From contig CAKTOX010000004.1 of NCBI GenBank assembly GCA_934590355.1, positions 28,373 through 92,372 on the forward strand: DNA of 64,000 nt. Reading direction: 5' to 3'. The translations under genes and the position numbers were made by a program. Origin of the DNA: an uncultured Oscillospiraceae bacterium. GTDB taxonomy: Bacteria > Bacillota > Clostridia > Oscillospirales > Oscillospiraceae. The notes beneath the pieces are model-generated. The model ran no database searches and had not been told where the DNA came from. It saw only the letters and a program-made list of their open reading frames with translations. Of this stretch, positions 15,927 to 24,859 are shown piece after piece (position 1 is the first letter of the stretch; each line of letters starts with the position of its first letter).

Positions 15927-18632
15927 ATGGCATTCAGACCCAAAATCCTTGCGCTTGCCAACAAGATCACATTTGAGGCTCGAACCGGCATTCCGAACGT
16001 GCCGTCAGACCCGGAGTATAGGATACTCAACGAGGTCGTGACGGACGAACAGGCCGATGTCGCGCTTGCGTGTAAGGTGCGTCAGGCACTCACGCTCGAG
16101 GAGATAGCAAAGAAATGCGGCAAGCCGCTGGACGTTACGAGAAAGCTCCTTTGGGAGCTTGGCGATGAGGGCGTGATCGTCTTTTACACAGACCCTGCCG
16201 ACGGCGTTGAGTACTACTATATGCCCTGCTGGGTACCGGGCATAATGGAAATGATGGTAGGCAACAAGGCGCAGGTCGAGGCACACCCGGAGATAGCGCG
16301 ATGCTTTGATGAGTACACGCTCAAAAACATGAAGCTTATGGCGCCTAACCTTCCGCGCGGCATGGGCGTTATGCGCGTAATCCCCGTACAGAAGGCCATT
16401 GATCTCAACCGTCAGTCCGTGTCCTCGGATCAACTGAGCAAATACATAGAAGGCGCGTGGAAGATCGTTGTTACCGACTGCTCCTGCCGCCGCACCCGCA
16501 GGATCATGGGCGAGGGCTGCGGACACCTTGAAGAGGATATGTGCATTATGCTCAACAAGGCGGCCGACTTCCATGTCAAAACCGGCCACGGACGTGAGAT
16601 AACTAAGGAAGAGGCCTATGAGATATTGCAGCGCGCCGAAGATAACGGTCTTATCCACGAGCTGTCGAACACCGACGGCACGGGCGAGGTGTCCGGTATC
16701 TGCAACTGCTGCGAGTGCTCCTGCCTGTCTCTTCGCGGCGGCCGTCTGTTTAATGACCCCACGCTTATGAAATCAAACTACCGCGCGCAGGTCGACAAGG
16801 ATAAGTGCGTTGCGTGCGGACAGTGTGTTGAAAACTGCCAGATGAACGCCCTCCGCCTCGGTCAGAAGCTGTGCTCAACGGAGCCGCTGAAGATAAGGCA
16901 GTCCGAGACTCCTGCCGATAAAATCTGGACGAGTGAGCACTGGAATATAGACTGGCGCGAAAATCGTGAGGACGTTGTTGAGACCGGCACCTCGCCGTGT
17001 AAGACCAACTGCCCGGCACACATTGCTGTTCAGGGCTACATAAAGCTCGCGGCAATGGGCAAATATCAGGACGCACTTGAGCTTATCAAGAAGGAGAACC
17101 CCTTCCCCGCCGTCTGCGGCCGCGTATGTCCTAAGTTCTGCGAGGACGCCTGCACTCGCGGCGATATTGACGATCCTATTGCGATCGACGATATTAAGAA
17201 ATTCATTGCCGAGCAGGACATGAAGGCAGAGCATCGCTTCGTGCCGAAGATGCTCAACCAGATCGGCAAAATGTATCCGCAGAAGATCGCCGTCATAGGC
17301 GCGGGGCCTGCGGGACTCAGCTGTGCATACTATCTCGCCGTTAAGGGCTACCCCGTCACAGTGTTTGAAAAAGAGGACACTCTCGGCGGCATGATGACCA
17401 TGGGCATACCGACGTTCAGACTTGAAAAGGACGTTGTTCTCTCCGAGATCGAGGTTCTGCGTGAACTCGGCGTTAAGTTCAAAACAGGCGTTGAGGTCGG
17501 CAAGGACGTCACTCTCGACGAGCTGCGCTCTCAGGGCTACAAGGCGTTTTATATGGCGATCGGTGCTCAGAAGAGCTCCCCCATCGGCATCCCCGGCGAG
17601 GAGCTTGACGGTGTGTACGGCGGCATCGACTTCCTTCGTGCCTCGCTCACCGGCAAGGCTCCGAAAATCGGTAGCAGCGTTGCGGTCATAGGCGGCGGCA
17701 ACGTATCCGTTGACGTTGCGAGAACGGCGGTCAGGCTCGGCACCGAGAACGTAATGCTCGTATACCGCCGCGGACGCGATGAGCTCAAGGCTGACGATGA
17801 AGAAGTCGAAGACGCTTTGAGCGAAGGCGTAAAGCTGATGCTTCTGCGCGCACCTGTTGAGATAATCGGCGAGAACGGCGCTGTCAAGGCGCTCAAGCTC
17901 GAAATCATGAAGCTCGGCGAGCCCGACGCAAGCGGACGCCGCTCCCCTGTCGGCACCGGAGAATTTGAGACGATCGAGGTCGATAACGTCATCGGTGCTA
18001 TCGGTCAGCATATCGATTGGAGCGGCATCGAGCTCGGCGCAATGAAGCTCGACAAGAAGGGCTGCGTCAAGGTCGATGAGCTGTCGTATCAGACCGGCGA
18101 GCCCGACGTCTTTGCCGGCGGCGACGTCGTTACCGGACCGTCGTTTGTTATCCACGCGATCGCGGCAGGCAAAGAGGGCGCTGTCTCCATCCACAGATAC
18201 GTCCACCCCGGACAGACGCAGAATCTCGGCCGCGACAGACGCGTCTTTACCTCGCTCGATAAGAGCCGCGCAGCAGTCGCTCTCGGCGGATATGACGCAA
18301 CGCCGCGTCAGAAGGCCGCGAACGCGGGAGCCGAGAAGGCTAAAAAGACCATGAAGGATCTGCGCGGAACGTTCACGGAGGAGCAGATGAAGGCAGAGAC
18401 CGAGCGCTGCCTCGGCTGCGGCGCCGTCGTTCTTGACGAGTATCGCTGCGTCGGCTGCGGAATATGCACGACAAAGTGCAAGTTTGATGCCATAAAGCTC
18501 GTTTGGGTCGATGAATTTGTTTCACCCAGAGTCGAGAAGCTCGCGCCGCACATCATCGCCGGCATGGCAAAGCGCGGCGGCAAAATTGCGATAAAGGCAA
18601 TTAAGGACACCGCCGGCAAGATAAGCAAATAA
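15927..18632 (+). CDS. Large multidomain Fe-S / FAD / NAD(P) oxidoreductase with N-terminal winged-helix-like region
   Basis: 901 residues. An N-terminal part (1-110) contains a helix-turn-helix-like stretch (TLEEIAKKCGKPLDVTRKLL). A Cys-rich zone follows near 185-270 (CSCRRTRR, ICNCCECSC), then a ferredoxin-type CVACGQCVENC near 292. A GltD-like unit starts with CKTNCPAHI near 357, has FAD site VIGAGPAGLSC near 455 and NAD(P) site VIGGGNVSVDVAR near 586, and ends near 780. A C-terminal cluster domain carries CLGCG and CVGCGICTTKC (825-850). This suits electron transfer between ferredoxin and NAD(P)H or a partner subunit. The physiological substrate is not evident. It has its own promoter and terminator and GAAAGGGG as SD. 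Confidence 0.85.
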   Translation: MAFRPKILALANKITFEARTGIPNVPSDPEYRILNEVVTDEQADVALACKVRQALTLEEIAKKCGKPLDVTRKLLWELGDEGVIVFYTDPADGVEYYYMPCWVPGIMEMMVGNKAQVEAHPEIARCFDEYTLKNMKLMAPNLPRGMGVMRVIPVQKAIDLNRQSVSSDQLSKYIEGAWKIVVTDCSCRRTRRIMGEGCGHLEEDMCIMLNKAADFHVKTGHGREITKEEAYEILQRAEDNGLIHELSNTDGTGEVSGICNCCECSCLSLRGGRLFNDPTLMKSNYRAQVDKDKCVACGQCVENCQMNALRLGQKLCSTEPLKIRQSETPADKIWTSEHWNIDWRENREDVVETGTSPCKTNCPAHIAVQGYIKLAAMGKYQDALELIKKENPFPAVCGRVCPKFCEDACTRGDIDDPIAIDDIKKFIAEQDMKAEHRFVPKMLNQIGKMYPQKIAVIGAGPAGLSCAYYLAVKGYPVTVFEKEDTLGGMMTMGIPTFRLEKDVVLSEIEVLRELGVKFKTGVEVGKDVTLDELRSQGYKAFYMAIGAQKSSPIGIPGEELDGVYGGIDFLRASLTGKAPKIGSSVAVIGGGNVSVDVARTAVRLGTENVMLVYRRGRDELKADDEEVEDALSEGVKLMLLRAPVEIIGENGAVKALKLEIMKLGEPDASGRRSPVGTGEFETIEVDNVIGAIGQHIDWSGIELGAMKLDKKGCVKVDELSYQTGEPDVFAGGDVVTGPSFVIHAIAAGKEGAVSIHRYVHPGQTQNLGRDRRVFTSLDKSRAAVALGGYDATPRQKAANAGAEKAKKTMKDLRGTFTEEQMKAETERCLGCGAVVLDEYRCVGCGICTTKCKFDAIKLVWVDEFVSPRVEKLAPHIIAGMAKRGGKIAIKAIKDTAGKISK

Positions 18633-18645
18633 AACCACACGGCAG

Positions 18646-18674
18646 ACACCGGAGTCATTTGGCTCCGGTGTTTT
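18646..18674 (+). terminator. Terminator of the Fe-S flavoprotein gene
   Basis: ACACCGGAG pairs with CTCCGGTGT around an 8-nt loop, followed by TTTG. Confidence 0.8.
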
Positions 18675-18740
18675 GACGCTATTGATTTTTTGCCGCCGTT
18701 CGAGTATTATATATGCATATTATTTTTTCGGAGGCATAGT

Positions 18741-19130
18741 ATGCACAGACCTGACGACGGCTTTTATCATGATCACGGCGACGGCATAATCCACTGTCAT
18801 GAGAAAGTCCCCTGTAAAGATATAACGGAGCACGAGGAGCATGAGCACCCACACCATAATCACTCTCACTCACACACGCAGAGCAAAGCAGTCATTAACA
18901 GGCTCGCCCGCGCTATCGGCCATCTTGAGTCGGTGAAGCGCATGGTCGAGGACGAGCGCGACTGCACCGATGTTCTCATTCAGCTCGCCGCCGTTCGTTC
19001 TGCGCTCAGCAGCACTGCGCGCGTCATTCTCAAGGACCACCTTGAGCACTGCATCACCGACGCCGTTGAGACCGGCGACAATGCATTTATCGAGGAACTC
19101 AACGCCGCGATCGATAAGTATATCAACTGA
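18741..19130 (+). CDS. CsoR/RcnR-family metal-sensing repressor with His-rich N-terminus
   Basis: A 129-residue DUF156-type all-helical repressor. The start at 18741 follows GGAGG; an upstream in-frame ATG at 18690 lacks an SD. The core (residues ~50-129) has RLARAIGHLESVKRMVEDERDC, IQLAAVRSAL and DHLEHC, so the Cys, His-x3-Cys set that binds metal in CsoR is present. The first ~50 residues form an unusual extension with about a dozen His plus Cys (HDHGDGIIHCHEKVPC, HHNHSHSHTQ), possibly a metal reservoir. No transporter adjoins it, so its target and metal are unknown. It is followed by a bidirectional terminator. Confidence 0.85.
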   Translation: MHRPDDGFYHDHGDGIIHCHEKVPCKDITEHEEHEHPHHNHSHSHTQSKAVINRLARAIGHLESVKRMVEDERDCTDVLIQLAAVRSALSSTARVILKDHLEHCITDAVETGDNAFIEELNAAIDKYIN

Positions 19131-19141
19131 TATTTCGGTAT

Positions 19142-19175
19142 AAAAAACGAGGAGCCACATGACTCCTCGTTTTTT
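19142..19175. terminator. Bidirectional terminator between the csoR-type gene and ftsZ
   Basis: AAAAAACGAGGAG and CTCCTCGTTTTTT flank an 8-nt loop. A run of A on one side and of T on the other lets it work for both converging transcripts. Confidence 0.92.
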
Positions 19176-19182
19176 ATTTCAA

Positions 19183-20325
19183 TTAGTTGTTGGCGTTAAA
19201 AATTTTGAAAATGCTGTCAAACGGATCTTCCTCGCCGGGTGCCTTTGCAGTGGGCTCTTCCGCTTTCTTTTCGGCTGCCTTCTCGGAAGCTGCGGTGTAC
19301 ATACCCTGCTTCTCAAAGACGGGCTCTGCCTTCTTTGCCGCAGGCTGAGCGCTCTGCTTCGCAGTGGGAGCCTCCTCAAAGCCGGTGGCAATAACGGTGA
19401 CTCGAATTTCGTCCTGCATGGACTCATCGAAGGTTGCACCAAAGATGATGTTTGCATCAGGGTGTGCTGCCTCCTGAACGAGATTTGCCGCTGCCTCAAC
19501 ATCCTCAAGACCCATGTCCTCGGAGCCGGTGATATTTATGAGCACGCCGTGAGCGCCGTTGATGGAGGTCTCCATGAGCGGGCTGGCAACTGCCATGCGC
19601 GCTGCGTCCTCTGCCTTGCCCTTGCCTGCCGCACGACCGACACCCATGTGGGCAAAGCCGGCATTTTTCATGATGCAGGTGACATCCGCAAAGTCGAGGT
19701 TAATAAAGCCGGTATTCTTAATAAGGTCGGAAATGCTGGTGACTGCCTGACGAAGAACGTCGTCGGCAATCTCAAACGCGTTTGCGAGGGTGACCTTCTG
19801 GTCGGTGGCATATTTGAGGCGGTCATTGGGGATTATGAGCAGAGAATCTACCTTGCCCAGCATCTCCTTGATGCCCTCGTTTGCCTGATCCATGCGGCGC
19901 TTACCCTCGAACTTGAAGGGCTTGGTCACAACGCCGACGGTCAGTATACCTGCCTCGCGTGCAATGTCTGCAACGGTGGGAGCTGCGCCGGTACCTGTGC
20001 CGCCGCCCATGCCGGCGGTGATGAACACCATGTCGGCGTCCTCAACGGACTTTGCAATATTGTTGCGGCTCTCCTCGGCGCTTTTCTTACCGATCTCGGG
20101 GTCGGAGCCTGCGCCCTGACCGTGAGTCAGCTTCTCGCCGATCTGGATCTTCTGATCGGCATTGGAAACGGCAAGAGCCTGCTTATCGGTGTTGACAGCG
20201 ATAAACTCAACGCCCTGAGTTCCCGACTTGACCATTCTGTTAACGACATTATTACCGGCACCGCCGATACCAACTACTTTTATAGTAACGACATTTTCAG
20301 GGCCTACTTCGGCTTTGAAATCCAT
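19183..20325 (-). CDS. ftsZ: Cell division protein FtsZ
   Basis: The tubulin-like GTPase that forms the division ring. The start at 20325 ([13 protein letters not shown]) follows GGAGG by 7 nt. The N-terminal GTP site has [10 protein letters not shown] (18-26) and the tubulin signature GGGTGTGA (107-114); the T7 loop NLDFADV and later [13 protein letters not shown] are intact. 380 residues. After a 50-residue linker the protein ends with [16 protein letters not shown] rather than the usual DIPxFLR-like peptide that binds FtsA. Its own promoter lies upstream, and no ftsA is in the cluster. Confidence 0.96.
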   Translation of the reverse strand: MDFKAEVGPENVVTIKVVGIGGAGNNVVNRMVKSGTQGVEFIAVNTDKQALAVSNADQKIQIGEKLTHGQGAGSDPEIGKKSAEESRNNIAKSVEDADMVFITAGMGGGTGTGAAPTVADIAREAGILTVGVVTKPFKFEGKRRMDQANEGIKEMLGKVDSLLIIPNDRLKYATDQKVTLANAFEIADDVLRQAVTSISDLIKNTGFINLDFADVTCIMKNAGFAHMGVGRAAGKGKAEDAARMAVASPLMETSINGAHGVLINITGSEDMGLEDVEAAANLVQEAAHPDANIIFGATFDESMQDEIRVTVIATGFEEAPTAKQSAQPAAKKAEPVFEKQGMYTAASEKAAEKKAEEPTAKAPGEEDPFDSIFKIFNANN

Positions 20326-20354
20326 TTTATTTCCTCCAGTACAGTTATTTAGAA

Positions 20355-20374
20355 GTCGTGGCATCTGCCACGAT
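20355..20374 (-). repeat. Small hairpin upstream of the ftsZ start
   Basis: TCGTGGC and GCCACGA pair around a 4-nt loop about 17 nt upstream of the ftsZ SD, inside its predicted leader. No U-run follows. Possible mRNA stability element. Confidence 0.4.
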
Positions 20375-20394
20375 CATTTTTCGCGATATGTAAC

Positions 20395-20423
20395 ATTTTA
20401 TAACTTTTTCGATGATAGGTCAA
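20395..20423 (-). promoter_or_regulatory. Promoter of ftsZ
   Basis: On the minus strand TTGACC (20423-20418), 17-nt spacer, TAAAAT (20400-20395). It would give ftsZ expression independent of the dcw operon, with a leader of about 60 nt. Confidence 0.65.
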
Positions 20424-20454
20424 TAGATTTTTATACCGCTTTGTAAATAAAGTA

Positions 20455-21225
20455 TTAATTCGGGTTGAAAATGACCTTTTCACCTGTCGAAACGTCGAGC
20501 GTTCCGGAGTCGTCGGCAGAAAGCTGAGAAACCGCAGAAAGCAGCTTTCCGAATTTATATTCGGTGTTATCGCTCGCTCCGAGCTTCACGAGAAAACGGT
20601 TATCGTACTCGAAGGTCGGGTTTGCAACATCGGAAACGTCAATTGCCGTGACCTTATCGACAAGCCCGCGCGCCTGGATTTGATACAGAATATCAAGCAG
20701 GTACGAAAGCTTTTCGCGCTCGCCCTCCCCTGCCGTTATCTGATCACCGACGGCGGCCTCGCTCACGCTCAGGCCGCTTACAAGGGCAAGATGCGCACTT
20801 TCCGATTCGCTGATGCTGCCGAGAAACTTGCCGCCGCTGCTTATGCTCCAAAGCTTAGTGCCTACATGGATGCAAGCGGTCGCGTTACTCTCTTCAACCT
20901 CGATTATGACGAGATTCGGCAGACCTCTGCTTATCTGCACAGAGTCAACATACGGCAGCTTAACCGCGATTCGGCTTCCGGCAGCGATCCCGTTAATGAA
21001 AAACAGGTTATCTCCGTCTTCGATGCCGGACGCCCTTATTATCTCCTCCGCCGAGTAGCGCGAGTTGCCCCTGACCTCGATTTTCGAGACCTTGAAGAAA
21101 AGGCTCATGATGAAGATTATCGCCACGATAACGAGGAAAAAGGTCAGCGGGCCGTTGACCTGCCCATTCACCCTCGGTCTATCCGGGTCTTCGCGTTTTT
21201 TGTAATAATCATTAGTGTTGGACAT
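20455..21225 (-). CDS. divIB: Cell division protein DivIB/FtsQ
   Basis: A bitopic divisome protein that links FtsL and the septal synthase. The start at 21225 (MSNTNDYYKKRED) is chosen because GGAG lies about 9 nt upstream and it directly follows the murA stop. Topology: cytoplasmic 1-30, membrane segment 31-53 (PLTFFLVIVAIIFIMSLFF), then a POTRA domain (VSKIEVRGNSRYSAEEIIRASG) and an extracellular beta domain. 256 residues. Last gene before ftsZ. Confidence 0.9.
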   Translation of the reverse strand: MSNTNDYYKKREDPDRPRVNGQVNGPLTFFLVIVAIIFIMSLFFKVSKIEVRGNSRYSAEEIIRASGIEDGDNLFFINGIAAGSRIAVKLPYVDSVQISRGLPNLVIIEVEESNATACIHVGTKLWSISSGGKFLGSISESESAHLALVSGLSVSEAAVGDQITAGEGEREKLSYLLDILYQIQARGLVDKVTAIDVSDVANPTFEYDNRFLVKLGASDNTEYKFGKLLSAVSQLSADDSGTLDVSTGEKVIFNPN

Positions 21226-21226
21226 A

Positions 21227-22480
21227 TTACAACTCCAAAAATATATCTGCTCCGAGATATCGAAGCTTCTGGTCGAAATGCTCGTAGCCCCGCATGATGT
21301 GCCCGCTGTCAACGACGAGGCTTTGCCCCTCGGCAGACAGCGCCGCTATTACCATTGCCGCCGCACCGCGCAGATCGCCCGCGTTCACAACGGCGCCCGT
21401 GAGCGTTCTCACTCCCCAAACCTCGGCACATCTGCCCTCAACGGAAATATCCGCTCCGAAGCGGGCAAGCTCCCTTGTATGCCCGAAGCGCGAGTCAAAC
21501 ACATTCTCGACGAAATCCGTTTTACCTGATGCTTTGAGCAGGGCAGCCATGAGAAGCGGCTGCATATCCGTCGGAAATTCGGGGTACGGCCCCGTTTCCA
21601 CTCTGCCGACGCTGCCGAGCTTACCGTCGGAAATAAGCCGCAAGCTGCGGTTGGAGGCTATTATATCACATCCGGCCTGTTTTAGGAAGTGCTGTAAACG
21701 GTAAAAATGTCTGAAATCAACGCCGCGCAGCTCGATATCGCCGCCTGCCGCCGCGGCTGCGCACAAAAAAGTTGCCGCCGCTATTCTGTCGGGCATTATC
21801 CTGTGGCCGATATGACTGTCGGCGTCAAAGCCCGAGATCGTGATATTAGCCGTACCCGCGCCCGAGACATACGCCCCCGCCTTGCGCAGGTATTCCTGAA
21901 GATCCTCTATCTCCGGCTCGCGCGCAGCTCCGGTTATGACGGTCTCGCCCTCGGCGGCGCAGGCTGCAAGCATCGCGTTTTCGGTCGCGCCGACGCTCGG
22001 ATACGGCAGAGCTATCCTCGCTCCCTTGAGCCTGTGCGCCCTGCAAACTATCTCGCAGCCGCATTCTTTCACCTCCGCGCCGAGTGCCTTCATTGCTGAT
22101 ATATGCATATCAATCGGTCTCGCTCCGAGCTTACAGCCGCCCGGCGCCGTGAGGTGCACCTCGCCGCAGCGCGCAAGCAGCGCTCCCATGAACAGCACCG
22201 ACGATCGCATACATTCCATCATGCTGCGCGGGATAACATTTGAACTTATGCTGCGCGAGTCTATGTAAACGTCGTTAGCCTCCCGCACGGCGGTGCAGCC
22301 GAGCTGCCGCAAAATGCTCAGCGAAGCCTCGACATCGCTCAGGCACGGCACGTTCATCAGCTCTGTTTCCGTCGGGCATACGATCGAAGCCGCCAAAATC
22401 GGCAGGACCGCATTTTTCGAGCCCTGTACAAAGCAAGCCCCCTCAAGGCGATTTCCTCCGTTAATATGCCATATTGCCAT
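21227..22480 (-). CDS. murA: UDP-N-acetylglucosamine 1-carboxyvinyltransferase (first copy)
   Basis: MurA transfers enolpyruvate from PEP to UDP-GlcNAc, the first committed step of peptidoglycan synthesis. The catalytic Cys (fosfomycin target) is present in PGGCKLGARPIDMH near residue 114, and ALSAEGQSLVVDSGHIMRGYEHF ends the fold. 417 residues. It sits in the dcw cluster between murG and divIB; a second, closely related copy is at 55.4-56.7 kb. Its SD (GCGAGG) forms the 3' arm of a possible hairpin. Confidence 0.95.
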   Translation of the reverse strand: MAIWHINGGNRLEGACFVQGSKNAVLPILAASIVCPTETELMNVPCLSDVEASLSILRQLGCTAVREANDVYIDSRSISSNVIPRSMMECMRSSVLFMGALLARCGEVHLTAPGGCKLGARPIDMHISAMKALGAEVKECGCEIVCRAHRLKGARIALPYPSVGATENAMLAACAAEGETVITGAAREPEIEDLQEYLRKAGAYVSGAGTANITISGFDADSHIGHRIMPDRIAAATFLCAAAAAGGDIELRGVDFRHFYRLQHFLKQAGCDIIASNRSLRLISDGKLGSVGRVETGPYPEFPTDMQPLLMAALLKASGKTDFVENVFDSRFGHTRELARFGADISVEGRCAEVWGVRTLTGAVVNAGDLRGAAAMVIAALSAEGQSLVVDSGHIMRGYEHFDQKLRYLGADIFLEL

Positions 22481-22530
22481 AAAAAAACCTCGCAGAAAGA
22501 ACTAAGATCATGCCATTCTATGCCGCGAGG
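22481..22530 (-). promoter_or_regulatory. Possible RBS-sequestering or terminator-like hairpin before murA
   Basis: On the minus strand CCTCGC (22530-22525) can pair with GCGAGG (22493-22488), which is the murA SD, and is followed by TTTTTTT touching the ATG. The loop is long (31 nt), so stability is doubtful. Confidence 0.3.
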
Positions 22531-22540
22531 TCTGTTTGTG

Positions 22541-23665
22541 TTATTTACTTTCGCACAAGGAGAATATCCTGTCGCATATCATATCGGTCGCTTCCGGCAT
22601 TGCAAGCTTTTCCATGGCAGCGGACATTTTTTCGCGCTCGGGTTCGGAGGAAAGTATCTTCTTGACTGCGTCCAGCAGCTCCTTCGGCTCAAACCAGCCC
22701 TCCTCAAAGATAAGTGCGCCTCCCGCGTCCTCAACCACCTTGGCGTTTTTAAACTGATGATTATTCGTGACGAACGGCGACGGGACGAATATCGTGGGCT
22801 TATGCATATATGTAAGCTCGGATATGGTCGAGGCTCCCGCTCGGCAAAGCACAAGGTCTGCCGCTGCCATCACGCGGGGCATATCGTAGATATACTCTCT
22901 GACATCCATGCCGTTTTTCTCGTAATCGGGCGCGGTTTTGCGAAGCTGAGTTACCATTTCCTCATAGCCCTCGCTTCCCGCGGAATGAATAAGCGTGAAG
23001 CCGGGGTCCTTGCCGGCAAGCTTAATAAAGCCGCACATAACGGCGTTCATATTTGCCGCTCCGAGCGAACCCCACACCGAAACCACAAGCGGCTTATCCA
23101 TTGGTATGCCGAGCTCCGCCTTTGCCGCGTTTTTTGTATATCGGGCGAACTCACCGCGCACGGGAGTGCCCGTAACGACGGTTTTTTCGGGGTTTTTATA
23201 GTACTTCCTGCTGTCCTCAAAGCCAAGCATTATCGTATCGACTATGCCGGAGAGCATTTTTGTGGTAAGCCCCGGGACTGCGTTACTCTCGTGCACGGCC
23301 GTGGGAATTCCGAGCAGTGAGGCAGCCTTTAAAACGGGAAAGCATACGTAGCCGCCCGTGCCGACGACAACGTCTGGCTTAAATCTCTTTATGATCTTTT
23401 TTGCTATTATGGTCGAGCGCACAAGATGCCACGCAGCGCTTATGTTGTGGAAAAGTCCGCCGAGAGTTTTTTCGCGGCTCAAGGCTCTGACTCTCACGGT
23501 TTCGATTTTATAGCCCGCACGTGGAACAAGGTCGGTTTCCATCTGTCCTTTTGCGCCTATGAACAGAAACTCACTGTCCGGCATAAGCTCTTTAATCCGA
23601 CCCGCAACCGCAAGCGCCGGATTTATATGCCCGGCAGTACCGCCGCAGGCAAATACTATTCTCAT
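22541..23665 (-). CDS. murG: Lipid II synthase MurG
   Basis: MurG adds GlcNAc to lipid I at the cytoplasmic membrane face. The N-terminal GGTAGHINPALAVA (residues 8-21), the VGTGGYVCFPVL stretch and the C-terminal donor site LVLCRAGASTISEL are the GT28 signatures. 374 residues, full length. It follows ftsW after 13 nt in the dcw operon. Confidence 0.96.
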   Translation of the reverse strand: MRIVFACGGTAGHINPALAVAGRIKELMPDSEFLFIGAKGQMETDLVPRAGYKIETVRVRALSREKTLGGLFHNISAAWHLVRSTIIAKKIIKRFKPDVVVGTGGYVCFPVLKAASLLGIPTAVHESNAVPGLTTKMLSGIVDTIMLGFEDSRKYYKNPEKTVVTGTPVRGEFARYTKNAAKAELGIPMDKPLVVSVWGSLGAANMNAVMCGFIKLAGKDPGFTLIHSAGSEGYEEMVTQLRKTAPDYEKNGMDVREYIYDMPRVMAAADLVLCRAGASTISELTYMHKPTIFVPSPFVTNNHQFKNAKVVEDAGGALIFEEGWFEPKELLDAVKKILSSEPEREKMSAAMEKLAMPEATDMICDRIFSLCESK

Positions 23666-23678
23666 ATCTTACCCTCCG

Positions 23679-24842
23679 TCACCCGCGGTATCCTGCGGGT
23701 ATGTCTCTTGAAATGCTCAGCACTATCCCCATTTCTGCCATCTGCATCAAAAGCGCCGTGCCTCCGTAGCTGAAAAACGGCAGCGATATTCCCGTGCACG
23801 GCACAAGATTGGTAACGACGGCAACATTTAAAATCACCTGCACGGCCAGCAGCGTCGTTATTCCTGCGCAAACAAGAAAGCTGTATCTGTCGGCAGCATG
23901 CATGGCTATTCGGTAGCCGCGAATAATCAGCATTGCAAAAAGCATCAGTATAAGCAGCGCGCCTATAAAGCCAAGCTCCTCACAAACCACGGAAAATATG
24001 AAGTCATTATGCTCCTCGGGCAGATACAGGTACTTCTGTCTGCTTTGACCGAGGCCGAGCCCCGTAAGCCCTCCGGAGCCTATGGAATAAAGCGACTGAA
24101 CTATCTGATAGCCCTCGTCCGAGGTCGAGGCAAAGGGGTCGCGCCACGTGCTTATGCGTGTTGAAGCATACGGAAACAGCGTCAGAAGTACGGCTATGCC
24201 GCCGCCCGCCGCCAATGCCGCGGATATAAACCATATAAGCCGCGCTCCGCCCAGAAAGAGCATAACTCCGCCTATTGCGATAATTATTATTGATGCGGAA
24301 AAGTGCGGCTCCAAAACAAGCAGAGCGACTATAACGGCAAGAATTGCAGCAAACGGCAGTATCCCATAGCGAAAGCTCTTCATTTTGCCCCTGTTGCGGC
24401 AGATAAGCACCGAAAAGGCTAAGATAATCCCGATCTTAGCTATCTCCGAGGGCTGCACGGTGAATAGTCCGAAGCCTATCCAGCGCCTTGCTCCGTTTGC
24501 GTTAACGCCGATTATGGGCACAAGTGCAAGCAGCACTATCGCCGCTATGAGCACAGGAACGGAAAACCGCTTATAAAATCCCACCGGCAGACGCGAGCAC
24601 AGGAGCATCGCGCCGACTCCGAGCCCCGCAAAAACAAACTGCCTTACAAAATAGTACGTCGGGTCTCCCTTTGTCACTCCACCGGGATCGTAATACGCCC
24701 TGGCAAAGCTCGAAGAGAGTACCATCGTGACTCCGATAATGAGAAGTATCATGACAAGCGCGAGGAATGAAATATCCATCCCCGCGCGCTTTGCCGTATC
24801 CTTCGTTTCCCTTATTTCGAGCTCGGCGCCGCCGTACCGCAT
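23679..24842 (-). CDS. ftsW: Peptidoglycan glycosyltransferase FtsW (SEDS)
   Basis: A SEDS-family polytopic membrane glycosyltransferase that polymerises lipid II at the septum. About ten membrane segments are visible; the conserved segments NGARRWIGFGLFTVQPSEIAK and the C-terminal NLVPCTGISLPFFSYGGTAL identify the family. A short basic cytoplasmic N-terminus (MRYGGAELEIRETKD) is present. 387 residues. GAGGAG lies 7 nt before the ATG. Paired with SpoVD-like PBP in the same operon; it could serve vegetative division, spore cortex synthesis, or both. Confidence 0.93.
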   Translation of the reverse strand: MRYGGAELEIRETKDTAKRAGMDISFLALVMILLIIGVTMVLSSSFARAYYDPGGVTKGDPTYYFVRQFVFAGLGVGAMLLCSRLPVGFYKRFSVPVLIAAIVLLALVPIIGVNANGARRWIGFGLFTVQPSEIAKIGIILAFSVLICRNRGKMKSFRYGILPFAAILAVIVALLVLEPHFSASIIIIAIGGVMLFLGGARLIWFISAALAAGGGIAVLLTLFPYASTRISTWRDPFASTSDEGYQIVQSLYSIGSGGLTGLGLGQSRQKYLYLPEEHNDFIFSVVCEELGFIGALLILMLFAMLIIRGYRIAMHAADRYSFLVCAGITTLLAVQVILNVAVVTNLVPCTGISLPFFSYGGTALLMQMAEMGIVLSISRDIPAGYRG

Positions 24843-24859
24843 AGGCTTCTCCTCCGTTA

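Noticed and set aside
16875..18206. 443-codon open frame opposite the Fe-S flavoprotein
   Set aside because: Antisense to a clearly coding region; translation resembles no family.
19159..20352. 397-codon plus-strand frame opposite ftsZ
   Set aside because: Antisense shadow; ftsZ signatures are intact on the minus strand.
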